A DNA stretch of 64,000 nt, taken from assembly GCF_001306175.1 (NCBI RefSeq), contig NZ_LGKN01000009.1, forward strand, positions 62,001-126,000. Direction: 5' to 3'. Each line of letters begins with the position of its first letter. The first letter of the stretch is position 1. Made by a program: the position numbers and the translations under genes. Origin of the DNA: Ardenticatena maritima. Its GTDB lineage: Bacteria; Chloroflexota; Anaerolineae; Ardenticatenales; Ardenticatenaceae. This document shows, in pieces, positions 1 through 8,003 of the stretch. The notes below the pieces were generated by a model. That model made no database searches, was not told the origin of the DNA, and saw only the letters and a list, made by a program, of their open reading frames with translations.

Positions 1-3000
1 TGTTTGAAAAAGCCCGCCAGGGCATTACCGACCCCACAGCCTACATTCCCTGGGTGTTCATTGGCAGCGTCGCGGTGGGGCTTTCGGCGCTCGCCGGGCA
101 TCCCGAAATGTTCTACTACAACGTGCTGGTGGGCGCCCTCTACGGCGTCTGGCATCTGGTCGGGTTGTGGCGCGACCAACGCAGCGCGCATCCATGGCGC
201 ATGGTGAACCTTGTGGCGTTCTGGGGCGTCGCGCTGGCATGTGTGGGGGCGCTGTTAGGAGCGGCGCAACTTGTCCCCCTGTATGAATTGGTACGCGCCA
301 ACTTCCGCGAAGGCAGCGCCACACTTGCCGAAGTGCGCAGTTGGGCATACCCACCCCGCCAATTGATGGCGTTCCTCATCCCCGATTTCTGGGGCAACCC
401 TGCACGCCACCAGGTGTTCGATATTGTGGCGCGCACATGGCGCCCCATCATCACCCAAAACGTCATGGGGCAAACGCTCAACTACGTCGCCTGGACGCAA
501 GGCTTGCCCACGTGGAAGAACTACGTCGAAGGGGCGGCGTATCTCGGCGTTTTCCCACTCCTGCTGGCAAGCCTGGGGGCGTGGTGGGGACGCCGTCGGC
601 GCACGCCGCTTTTCTTTACCGTGCTGATTGTGGTCAGCATGCTCTTCATCTTTGGCACGCCTTTCTACGCCGTGCTCTACTACGGCTTGCCCGGCTGGAA
701 GCAACTGCACACCCCCTTCCGCTGGGTGTACCCGTACACGGTTGCCGTCAGCGTGCTCGCGGCGTATGGCTGGCACGCTCTCTGCACCGAAAGCCAGCAC
801 TTGCACACCGCGGCGCGCTGGCTGGGGCGGCTGGCGCTCGCGGGGGCGCTTGGCGGGCTGGCGCTGTTGGGGCTCATGCTCATGGTGCCCACGCCTTTCG
901 TGCGGCTTGCCGAGCGCGTCATGCAGGCGAGCGAATTGACACGCGTGGCGTTCGGCGGGGACCCGGCGCTGTTGGTGAGTTATCAATGGCGCAATTTTGC
1001 CTGGTTCGGCGTCTTCCTGGCGGGAAGTGGGCTGGCGTTGCTGGCGCTGCTGCGTCGTCATCGTTTTGCTCCCCATCTCGCGCTGGCGGTGGTTTTTGCC
1101 GACCTCTTCATTGCTGCCTGGGGGTTCAATCCCGCCACCTCACCCGATTTGATTCACTTCACCCCACCTGAGATTGCCTGGCTGACCGAGCAATTCGACC
1201 CTACAACGCCCTGGCGTCTCACCTCGCTGGATGGCGAGGGACCACCCGTTTTCATCGCCAACACGCCCTGGTTCTACGGCTTGCACGACGTTCGCGGCTA
1301 CGATTCCATCATCATCAAGCATTATGTCGAGTTCATGGAGCAAGTCGAAGGGCAAGGTCAACTGCTCTACAACCGCATCTCGCCGCTCTTTTGGGAAGGC
1401 TCATTGGATAGCGCCTTGCTCGACCTGCTGAATGTGCGCTATGTGCTCACCCTGCAATCGGTGGAGCGCCCCGGTTGGCGGCTAGCCTACGAAGGCGCGG
1501 TACGCATTTACGAGAACGAAGACGTGTTGCCGCGTGCGTTCATCTTGCCGGCGGCGCAAGCCGAAGTGCGCACACATGAAGAGATCATCGCCAACTTAAA
1601 ATCGCTTGACCCGCGCCGCGAGGTGTGGCTGGAAGCGACCGACGACGCCCGCCCTGCGCTCGCTGAAACGAACGCTACGCGCATGGACGCCGTCCCCGCG
1701 TCCATCCTGCGCTACACCGAAAACGAAATCGAAATGGCAGTTGAAACCGAAGCGCCGGCGGTGCTGGTGCTCGCCGACGTGTGGTTTCCCGGCTGGCGGG
1801 CGTTCGTGCGCCCCGCGGAAGGCGGCGAAGAGCGCGAAATCCCCATCTGGCGCGCCAACGGGGCGCTGCGGGCGGTGGAAGTGCCCGCCGGGGCATGGGT
1901 GGTGCGCTGGAAATACAGCCCCAACTCGGTGAAAGTGGGCTTTTTCGGCAGTTTCCTGGGCACCGTTTTGCTGGTGCTTGCCGCAGCCTACTGGTTGTGG
2001 GGGCGCATCTACCAGGAACAACCCGACGAGCACGCCGTGCGGCGCGTCGCCAAGAACAGCCTGGCGCCCATGGCGCTCCAACTCCTCAATAAAGTCGTAG
2101 ATACTGTTTTCGCCGCCTTCACCGCGCGCATCCTGGGACCGGCGGGCTTGGGGGCGTATGCCTTCGCCATCGCCATCATCTGGTACTTTATCATCTTCTC
2201 GAACTTCGGGCTGGGTACGCTGCTCACGCGCGAAGTGGCAAAAGACCGTGAAGCCGCCGACCGCTATCTGGCAAGCACTATTTGGGCGCGTTTGGGGCTG
2301 TTCGCGCTCTCCGCCCCTGTGCTCTTCGCCATCATCTGGGTGTGGGAAACGCAATTTGGCTTGAGCCGCACCACCAGTTGGGCGATTGTCCTGCTGGCGA
2401 TTGGATTGATTCCCAGCAACCTCGCCGACGCACTCACAGCGGTTTTTCGCGCCTTTGAGAAGTTTGAAATTCCGGCGCTCATCTCCACCATCACCACCAT
2501 TTTGAAAGTGAGCATCGGAGCGGGCGCACTGCTGGCGGGCTACGGTGTCATCGGGTTGGCGGCGACTTCCATCATCACCAACATCATCACGCTGGGCTTG
2601 CTGGCGTTCTTGCTCATTCGCCAGGGGCTGGTCTCGCGCCCGCGGCTGACGTTTGATTGGTCGTTCCAGCGCACAATGCTGAGCACAGCCTTCCCACTCA
2701 TGTTGAACGACTTTCTGAGCACGGCATTTTTCCGCATGGACGTGGCAATTCTCCAACCGATGAAGGGCGACACGGTTGTAGGGTGGTATAACGTCGGCTA
2801 CAAATTCATTGACGGGCTGAACATCATCCCCAGTTCGTTCACCCTCGCCATCTTTCCCGTCATGGCGCGCTACGCCGAAGGCGCGCGCGACGCCCTTTTG
2901 CGTACAACGGTGCTTTCCCTGCGCTGGCTGGTCATGCTGGCATTGCCTATCTGCATCCTGACAGTGCGCTACGCGGACGGCATCATCCTCGCCTTCGGTG

Positions 3001-3509
3001 GTCCCGAATACCTGCCCCACTCAGCGACCGCCTTGCGCCTGCTCATCTGGTTCTTGCCATTCAGTTTCATCAACTCGGTTGTGCACTACGTCTTGATTGC
3101 CGTGAACCAACAGCGCTATCTCACGCGCGCGTTCGTCATAGGGGTTGGCTTCAACCTCGTGGCGAACCTTGCCCTTATTCCGCGCTTCTCCTATCAAGCC
3201 GCCGCCGTCAACACTGTGTTGAGCGAAATCGCTTTGCTGCTCCCCTTCTACTACCTGTTGCGTCAACACGTGGGCGCAATTCCGTGGCGGCATATTTTCG
3301 GCGCGCCGCTGCTGGCGTCGGCGCTCATGGCGTTGCCGCTCTGGGTGGGGGGCTTGCCGTTTTACGCCGCCATTCCACTCGCAGGCGTTGTGTACCTGGT
3401 GGGGTTGTTCAGCCTCAAAGCCTTCACCCCCGACGATTGGGGGGTGCTCATGCGCTTGTTGCCCGCACGCTTCACGCCTTACGTGGAACGGCTGCAAGCC
3501 CTTTCGTAA
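1..3509 (+). CDS. YfhO-like membrane protein fused to an oligosaccharide flippase (5' end outside window)
   Basis: The reading frame is open at the left edge (first whole codon at base 3), so the N-terminus is missing; the first start-like codon inside is GTG at 54. Counting from that GTG, residues 1 to about 655 form a multi-membrane-segment half followed by a soluble part with YfhO-family features: LRGYDSI-like VRGYDSI, LNVRYVLT, and a C-terminal LADVWFPGWRAFV segment. From about residue 662 a second protein type begins (KNSLAPMALQLLNKVVDTVF, then AARILGPAGLGAYAFA-like sequence) with about 12-14 hydrophobic segments, typical of Wzx/MATE-fold polysaccharide flippases. YfhO proteins act in cell-envelope glycosylation and flippases move lipid-linked sugars across the membrane, so the fusion probably couples the two. 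The join is in frame with no stop or internal start signal. Domain calls are by eye. Confidence 0.85.
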   Translation, partial: FEKARQGITDPTAYIPWVFIGSVAVGLSALAGHPEMFYYNVLVGALYGVWHLVGLWRDQRSAHPWRMVNLVAFWGVALACVGALLGAAQLVPLYELVRANFREGSATLAEVRSWAYPPRQLMAFLIPDFWGNPARHQVFDIVARTWRPIITQNVMGQTLNYVAWTQGLPTWKNYVEGAAYLGVFPLLLASLGAWWGRRRRTPLFFTVLIVVSMLFIFGTPFYAVLYYGLPGWKQLHTPFRWVYPYTVAVSVLAAYGWHALCTESQHLHTAARWLGRLALAGALGGLALLGLMLMVPTPFVRLAERVMQASELTRVAFGGDPALLVSYQWRNFAWFGVFLAGSGLALLALLRRHRFAPHLALAVVFADLFIAAWGFNPATSPDLIHFTPPEIAWLTEQFDPTTPWRLTSLDGEGPPVFIANTPWFYGLHDVRGYDSIIIKHYVEFMEQVEGQGQLLYNRISPLFWEGSLDSALLDLLNVRYVLTLQSVERPGWRLAYEGAVRIYENEDVLPRAFILPAAQAEVRTHEEIIANLKSLDPRREVWLEATDDARPALAETNATRMDAVPASILRYTENEIEMAVETEAPAVLVLADVWFPGWRAFVRPAEGGEEREIPIWRANGALRAVEVPAGAWVVRWKYSPNSVKVGFFGSFLGTVLLVLAAAYWLWGRIYQEQPDEHAVRRVAKNSLAPMALQLLNKVVDTVFAAFTARILGPAGLGAYAFAIAIIWYFIIFSNFGLGTLLTREVAKDREAADRYLASTIWARLGLFALSAPVLFAIIWVWETQFGLSRTTSWAIVLLAIGLIPSNLADALTAVFRAFEKFEIPALISTITTILKVSIGAGALLAGYGVIGLAATSIITNIITLGLLAFLLIRQGLVSRPRLTFDWSFQRTMLSTAFPLMLNDFLSTAFFRMDVAILQPMKGDTVVGWYNVGYKFIDGLNIIPSSFTLAIFPVMARYAEGARDALLRTTVLSLRWLVMLALPICILTVRYADGIILAFGGPEYLPHSATALRLLIWFLPFSFINSVVHYVLIAVNQQRYLTRAFVIGVGFNLVANLALIPRFSYQAAAVNTVLSEIALLLPFYYLLRQHVGAIPWRHIFGAPLLASALMALPLWVGGLPFYAAIPLAGVVYLVGLFSLKAFTPDDWGVLMRLLPARFTPYVERLQALS

Positions 3510-3568
3510 GCGGCTTGCTTCATTCAAAGGGCGTTCTATAATCGCCCCAGGAAGGAAAGGAGACGTCT

Positions 3569-3805
3569 ATGCGTGCCTGGTCGCAATTGGACTTACCCAC
3601 CAAAATCGGGATTGCAACGGCGCTTGCCGCTATGGCGCTGAGCCTTCTGGGCATTGCGCGCAACCCCGAGATTGACTTCAATGTGCGCACCTTTTTTGTG
3701 GCAACGGTCATCGCCGGTAGCACGTGGGGCTTTATCGCCTGGGGGATTGCGGTTGCCATCATGGACATTGAAGAAGAGGAGACCAATGAACACGACGCCG
3801 CCTAG
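3569..3805 (+). CDS. Small two-helix membrane protein
   Basis: A 78-residue protein with two hydrophobic segments (about residues 12-27 and 42-66) and an acidic C-terminal tail (DIEEEETNEHD). A strong ribosome site (AGGAAAGGAG) precedes the ATG. Its 3' end overlaps the next membrane-protein gene by 20 bases, so the two are likely co-translated. No family is recognised; a role as a small partner of the next protein is only suggested by the overlap. Confidence 0.7.
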   Translation: MRAWSQLDLPTKIGIATALAAMALSLLGIARNPEIDFNVRTFFVATVIAGSTWGFIAWGIAVAIMDIEEEETNEHDAA

Positions 3806-4241
3806 GACGTCCCAGCGCGCCCGCCGCACGTTTGTGTGGTATGGCGTCGGGGGACTGGTGCTCGGCACGCTCTTCTGCCTGCTGACATGGCTCCTCAGCG
3901 CGCCAACATCGTGGCTGGCGTTCTTGTCTCCGGAGCGTCTTGGTTCGCCCTGGCCTACGCGCATTTTGCTGTTTGGCTTGGGGCTGATTGTGGTCAGCGA
4001 AATCCCCATGATGCTCTGGGTACTCATCCGCATGGCAAAGGAACGTCAGGTGCGCTTCCTCACCAACCTGACTCACGCCACGTACACGGCTTTCCCCGGC
4101 GTGTACGCCTTGATGGGCGGCCTGTTGACCGGGCAACGCTGGTGGGCATGGCCGATGCTCTTCATCTGTGTGTTTCGTTTCACCGTCAGCACATTAGCCG
4201 TTCCTCAACATCTGCACATTCAGACCAACATCGAGGCATAA
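3786..4241 (+). CDS. Hypothetical four-helix membrane protein
   Basis: A 151-residue protein with about four hydrophobic segments (roughly residues 17-40, 55-82, 100-115 and 120-138). The ATG at 3786 is preceded by GAGGAG inside the end of the upstream gene; longer in-frame extensions upstream would sit wholly inside that gene and are not used here. Its stop lies three bases before the ATG of the HAD phosphatase, so the three genes read as one operon. I do not recognise the family. Confidence 0.7.
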   Translation: MNTTPPRTSQRARRTFVWYGVGGLVLGTLFCLLTWLLSAPTSWLAFLSPERLGSPWPTRILLFGLGLIVVSEIPMMLWVLIRMAKERQVRFLTNLTHATYTAFPGVYALMGGLLTGQRWWAWPMLFICVFRFTVSTLAVPQHLHIQTNIEA

Positions 4242-4244
4242 CAC

Positions 4245-5051
4245 ATGGGACATCTTGGCGCTGTCAAAGGGTATCTGCTGGACATGGACGGCGTGCTCTA
4301 TCGGGGCAACACAGTGCGCCCCGGCGCACGCGAATGGATTGCATACTTGCATGAGCACAACATCCCCTACTTGTGTGTGACGAACAACGCCACACGCACC
4401 TCCGCCGAATACGAAGCCAAACTGGCGCGGCTTGGGATTCCCATCACCGCGGAGCGTATTTTGGGCTCGGCGGAAACCACCGCCGCCTGGTTGCAACGCC
4501 AGGCGCCCGGTGCAACTGTGTATGCTATCGGTACCGAAGGGTTGCGCTCAGAACTTCGGCGGCACGCCTTGCAGGTGGTGGACGGCGTTCCCCCCTCTGA
4601 GGTGAATGCCGTTGTGGTTGGGCTTGACCCAACACTCACGTATGAGAAGTTGAAAATCGCCACGCTTGCCATCAACGCGGGCGCGACATTCATCGGCACC
4701 AACCCGGACGCCACCTACCCCAGCGAAGAAGGGCTTGCCCCAGGATGCGGCGCAATTTTGGCGGCGGTGGAACGCGCGACCGGGCAACGCCCCATCATCA
4801 TCGGCAAACCCGAGCCAATCATCTTCCGCGAAGCCCTGCGCCGATTGGGGCTACAAGCCGAAGAGGTGGCTATGGTCGGCGACCGCCTTGACACCGACAT
4901 CGAAGGCGGCCACCGCATGGGCATGACCACGATTCTCATTCTGGGGGGCGTGACCAGTGAAGAGGAGTTGGAAATCACTCCCATCTTGCCCGATTACGTC
5001 TTCGCCGATTTAGGCGAGTTGCTGCGTGCTGTGCAAGAAGGGCGCGCGTAA
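4245..5051 (+). CDS. HAD-superfamily subclass IIA phosphatase (NagD-like)
   Basis: This 268-residue protein begins with the HAD motif I in LLDMDGVLYRG (nucleophile Asp13, acid/base Asp15), followed by the motif II segment CVTNNATRT, the IIA cap region, then KPEP (motif III Lys) and MVGDRLDTDIEGG (motif IV acids). The arrangement and length match NagD and 4-nitrophenylphosphatase-like enzymes that dephosphorylate small metabolites such as nucleotides, 2-phosphoglycolate or glycerol phosphate; the true substrate cannot be read from sequence. It is the last gene of a short operon and is followed by a strong terminator. Confidence 0.9.
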   Translation: MGHLGAVKGYLLDMDGVLYRGNTVRPGAREWIAYLHEHNIPYLCVTNNATRTSAEYEAKLARLGIPITAERILGSAETTAAWLQRQAPGATVYAIGTEGLRSELRRHALQVVDGVPPSEVNAVVVGLDPTLTYEKLKIATLAINAGATFIGTNPDATYPSEEGLAPGCGAILAAVERATGQRPIIIGKPEPIIFREALRRLGLQAEEVAMVGDRLDTDIEGGHRMGMTTILILGGVTSEEELEITPILPDYVFADLGELLRAVQEGRA

Positions 5052-5074
5052 GCACCAAAACGTCGGCATAGCAG

Positions 5075-5105
5075 ACCGCCCCCGCCATGTGCGGGGGCGG
5101 TTTTG
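5075..5105 (+). terminator. Rho-independent terminator after the HAD phosphatase gene
   Basis: A perfect GC-rich stem (CCGCCCCCGC / GCGGGGGCGG, loop CATGT) is followed by TTTTGC. The same 31 bases (5076-5106) occur unchanged at 7383-7413, on the other side of the next gene. Confidence 0.85.
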
Positions 5106-5140
5106 CGTCGAAGGGACTTTTGTTTGAGAAGCATGTGCTT

Positions 5141-5168
5141 TTGAGCATACCGCCAGCCTCGCTTTAAT
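5141..5168 (+). promoter_or_regulatory. Candidate sigma-70 promoter for the 683-residue protein gene
   Basis: TTGAGC (5141-5146) and TTTAAT (5163-5168) are separated by 16 bases in the relatively AT-rich stretch between the terminator and the next start codon. This is a visual match only; no experimental or statistical support. Confidence 0.35.
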
Positions 5169-5309
5169 TTGCACATTCTTACAAACTTCCCTGTACACCT
5201 CCGTCCAACGCCAGAAAAGCACTGTTGGATGCCGTTTAGAGTTGTGCAGTGTTGGAATGGCGCCACAACCTGCTCGTCCCCCAATCAGATGTGTTGAAAG
5301 GAGTCTCGT

Positions 5310-7361
5310 ATGGCTGCAAAGAAATCCCGCCGACGGAAGCAGACATCCCCCGCAACTGAGATGAAAATGTTGCCCATTGGCAATATCCGCGCCAAACGGC
5401 TTGCGATGGCGTACCCTATCGACCACAAAGAGGTTTTGGACAAACAAGTGGAAGACCTGTCCAAGATCTTGCCCCCCTTCGTTGACTGGCGCTGGAAACA
5501 AGTATGCGGGCAAGTCGTCAAACGCGATCCGGCCACGGGTGAACTTCATCCTGTTCCATTCGCCACTGTTCATGTCTACGATACCGACTGCTCATTCTAC
5601 TTGTACGCCCCTTCGGGGTGGCCTTGGGTATGGCTCTACCCCTTCAACTGTCACCAGGAAGAAATTGCAACTGTGCAAACGGATGCTTGTGGCAACTTCT
5701 GCGTCTGGATTCCTCGTTGGGAAATTGACACCATCCTGCGCTGGCGGCGTGAACGTTTTTGCGTCCCTTGGCTTGTTCGCCCCACCATCAAAGACTTGTT
5801 GCCCAATTTCGAACAGCCCATCCCTCGCCGTCCGCCCTTCCCACCAACACCTAGACCCCTTCCCGACCCACTCCCCATCCTCGAAGAAGCCAAAGCATCG
5901 CTGGAACGCCTTGGTGCAACCGAAGCCATTCAACGCTTGGAAAAGGTGGCCGCCAATATGGGAGCAGGCGCGCCAACGCATTTGTACCAGCAAACGCTCA
6001 ACGCGCCATTGTTCCCCGAGCCACTCGCTCCACCAATGCCCGCTGCCATTCCTGAGGAAGCCTATCGGTACATGAAAAAGGGCGGCACCGTTTCCCTCAC
6101 CCACGCCGAAAACGCCGACCGGCCAGACGACCTTCTTGCACTACGTGCAAATTTCATCGGACCGTTCATGCGCTGCTACGACATCTTTTTACCAGAATGG
6201 ACCAAGATTGTTGATGTGCCCGACATCACCTTCAAAGTGACGCAAGACGTTGATAACGATGGCGATGAAGAGGTGATTTACAGCGAAACCCTCTTCGATG
6301 TACGCTGGGACAGTAGCGATCTGGATGCTCCTGTGACGTTAGAAGCCAACGCTATGGCAATTGCGGCGGATATTTGCGACGCCCCTGAGATTGAATGTAC
6401 AGATATTGGCATTCTCATGGTAGGGCTGATGAGCCTGCACACAGATTACCATGACCCAAACACGGGCTACGCCAAGCGCCCCAATCGCCCCCATCCCACA
6501 GGAACATGGGCAAGCCTGCCTCCCGGTGCTACGGAAATTGCCACTGCACCCTACCAGGGGACTTTGCAACTGTATGGATGCAACCATCACAAAGGTGCCG
6601 ATTTCTACCGACTCCTCTACTCCATTGATAACGGAGCCACCTGGGTACCTTTCACCGGACATACGTGGAAAGTGTGGCGTTGGAGTGGCGGACTTGTCCA
6701 CCTTACCGTTGCCCCTGATACGGCCGGATGGTACGACATTCTTTCCGATACCGATGGGTGGATGCCCGCCCATTTACTCCTCAATTGGCCTACAACGGCA
6801 TACGCCAACGGGCGCTACCTCGTCAAAATGGAATTTGGGAATGCAAGCAAAAACGTCATTCACACCACCCAGCCTATTGCATTCCGCATTGACAACAGCA
6901 AGCCCGCGGTCAGCGTGCAGGTTGAATATAAGCGCGCCAGTGATACTTCCTGGCATTCTCTGCCTACAATCTGCCCCGTCATTTATCGCACAGGCATGGA
7001 GCAGGTGGACTTCCGCGTCACGTTCACGACCACCGCGCAACACCTGCTCAAAGCACGTATCGGTGCGGGTGGTTGTGGGGCTGGTGGCATTACATTGACT
7101 TCGCCAACTCCCGCCGGATGGGAAGTTGAAAGCAACACCATCTTGCGCCATTGGCACCAACACAGCGCCGATAATGCCTTCTCGTTTACATTGGAATATC
7201 AACTTGCGGCTGGTAGCGCAGCAGGAACCTACCAATTCTTCAGCACAGCATGGGAACGCTCATTCAATCCCGCCGGTGGTGACAGTGGGTTGGCCAACGA
7301 TTGGCTCTATGACACCAGTCATATCTGGACGCATGTACCCATTCATTTTTCCGTCTTCTAG
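5310..7361 (+). CDS. Unrecognised large soluble protein with a carboxypeptidase-regulatory-like N-terminal part
   Basis: A 683-residue protein with a strong ribosome site (GAAAGGAG) before the ATG. It has no signal peptide or membrane helix; the N-terminus is basic (KKSRRRK). Residues about 60-130 (VCGQVVKRDPATGELHPVPF, later TDACGNFCVWIPRWEID) look like a beta-sandwich of the carboxypeptidase-regulatory type, with several Cys (CGQ, DCSF, NCHQ, ACGNFC). A Pro-rich hinge follows at about residues 172-190. The C-terminal half is rich in Trp, Gly and Thr and has an acidic DVDNDGDEEV segment that could bind calcium. It is monocistronic, bounded on each side by the same terminator, and its base composition looks less GC-rich than its neighbours. 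I know similar unannotated proteins in other bacteria but no function. Confidence 0.8.
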   Translation: MAAKKSRRRKQTSPATEMKMLPIGNIRAKRLAMAYPIDHKEVLDKQVEDLSKILPPFVDWRWKQVCGQVVKRDPATGELHPVPFATVHVYDTDCSFYLYAPSGWPWVWLYPFNCHQEEIATVQTDACGNFCVWIPRWEIDTILRWRRERFCVPWLVRPTIKDLLPNFEQPIPRRPPFPPTPRPLPDPLPILEEAKASLERLGATEAIQRLEKVAANMGAGAPTHLYQQTLNAPLFPEPLAPPMPAAIPEEAYRYMKKGGTVSLTHAENADRPDDLLALRANFIGPFMRCYDIFLPEWTKIVDVPDITFKVTQDVDNDGDEEVIYSETLFDVRWDSSDLDAPVTLEANAMAIAADICDAPEIECTDIGILMVGLMSLHTDYHDPNTGYAKRPNRPHPTGTWASLPPGATEIATAPYQGTLQLYGCNHHKGADFYRLLYSIDNGATWVPFTGHTWKVWRWSGGLVHLTVAPDTAGWYDILSDTDGWMPAHLLLNWPTTAYANGRYLVKMEFGNASKNVIHTTQPIAFRIDNSKPAVSVQVEYKRASDTSWHSLPTICPVIYRTGMEQVDFRVTFTTTAQHLLKARIGAGGCGAGGITLTSPTPAGWEVESNTILRHWHQHSADNAFSFTLEYQLAAGSAAGTYQFFSTAWERSFNPAGGDSGLANDWLYDTSHIWTHVPIHFSVF

Positions 7362-7382
7362 CAGCAGAAGACGGCTCCCCCG

Positions 7383-7411
7383 CCGCCCCCGCCATGTGCG
7401 GGGGCGGTTTT
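7383..7411 (+). terminator. Rho-independent terminator, identical copy of the one at 5075
   Basis: Stem CCGCCCCCGC / GCGGGGGCGG with loop CATGT and a following TTTT. It lies 22 bases after the stop of the 683-residue protein gene. Confidence 0.85.
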
Positions 7412-7439
7412 GCATGTGCCCCGCTTTCACACACACGAT

Positions 7440-7495
7440 TTGCCTGATTGCCACATTTGGATATAACTAGCACACCTAACTATTGCGGGGTGCTA
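7440..7495 (+). promoter_or_regulatory. Promoter and probable operator of the MarR/ABC-exporter operon
   Basis: TTGCCT (7440-7445) and TATAAC (7462-7467) with a 16-base spacer form a plausible sigma-70 promoter. Directly after the -10 is an inverted repeat, TAGCACACC (7468-7476) and GGGGTGCTA (7487-7495), matching at 8 of 9 positions. The right arm also covers the likely ribosome site of the MarR gene, whose ATG is at 7500. A MarR protein binding here would block both transcription and possibly translation, so autoregulation is inferred. Confidence 0.55.
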
Positions 7496-7499
7496 ATAA

Positions 7500-8000
7500 A
7501 TGTCAGCAAACAACTTTTTGCCACACGATGAACCGTCGGCTGAAGAACTCGCCGCCCACCTCATCAACATCGTGCCGCCCATTATGCATGCCGTCAGCAT
7601 CGAAATGCGGCGCGAAGCCACGGTGGGCTTCCAAATGGCGCACTACCGCCTGTTGCGGCTCATTGCACAAGCGCCGCGCACCGTGAGCGAACTGGCAGCC
7701 AGCCAATCCGTCTCGGTGCCCACCATGTCGCGCTCCGTCTCCGTGTTGGTGGAGCGTGGTCTGGTGCGTCGTGTCGAAGACCCGCACGACCGCCGCCGCA
7801 CGCTGCTCGAAATCACTGACGAAGGCGAAGCGCTTTTTGAGCGACTGCGTCGGCAGTTGCAACAACGCCTGGCGGAACAATTGGAAACACTCACGCCCCA
7901 AGAACGTCGGCTCGCCCTTGCGGGGCTTGAAGTGCTGGAAAAAGCCTTGCTCCTCTCCACAGAAAACAAATCTCCAACTACTGCAACAAAGGAAGCGTGA
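7500..8000 (+). CDS. MarR-family transcriptional regulator
   Basis: A 166-residue protein with the winged-helix pattern of MarR: TVSELAASQSVSVPTMSRSV (recognition helix, about residues 60-80), then VERGLVRRVEDPHDRRRTLL (wing, about residues 83-102, with the usual DxRR), and a C-terminal dimerisation helix. It precedes two ABC exporter genes by 3 bases, so it heads their operon and most likely controls exporter expression in response to a small hydrophobic ligand. The ligand is unknown. Confidence 0.9.
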   Translation: MSANNFLPHDEPSAEELAAHLINIVPPIMHAVSIEMRREATVGFQMAHYRLLRLIAQAPRTVSELAASQSVSVPTMSRSVSVLVERGLVRRVEDPHDRRRTLLEITDEGEALFERLRRQLQQRLAEQLETLTPQERRLALAGLEVLEKALLLSTENKSPTTATKEA

Positions 8001-8003
8001 ACC

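Noticed and set aside
1596-3020. 474-codon open frame on the minus strand under the flippase half
   Set aside because: It lies wholly opposite a well-supported membrane protein; its translation is rich in Arg, Gln, His and Asp in low-complexity fashion, as expected for an antisense frame of GC-rich DNA.
5310-7361. 683-residue gene as part of a prophage or insertion sequence
   Set aside because: No integrase, transposase, phage gene or inverted terminal repeats flank it; the repeated flanks are terminators in direct orientation.
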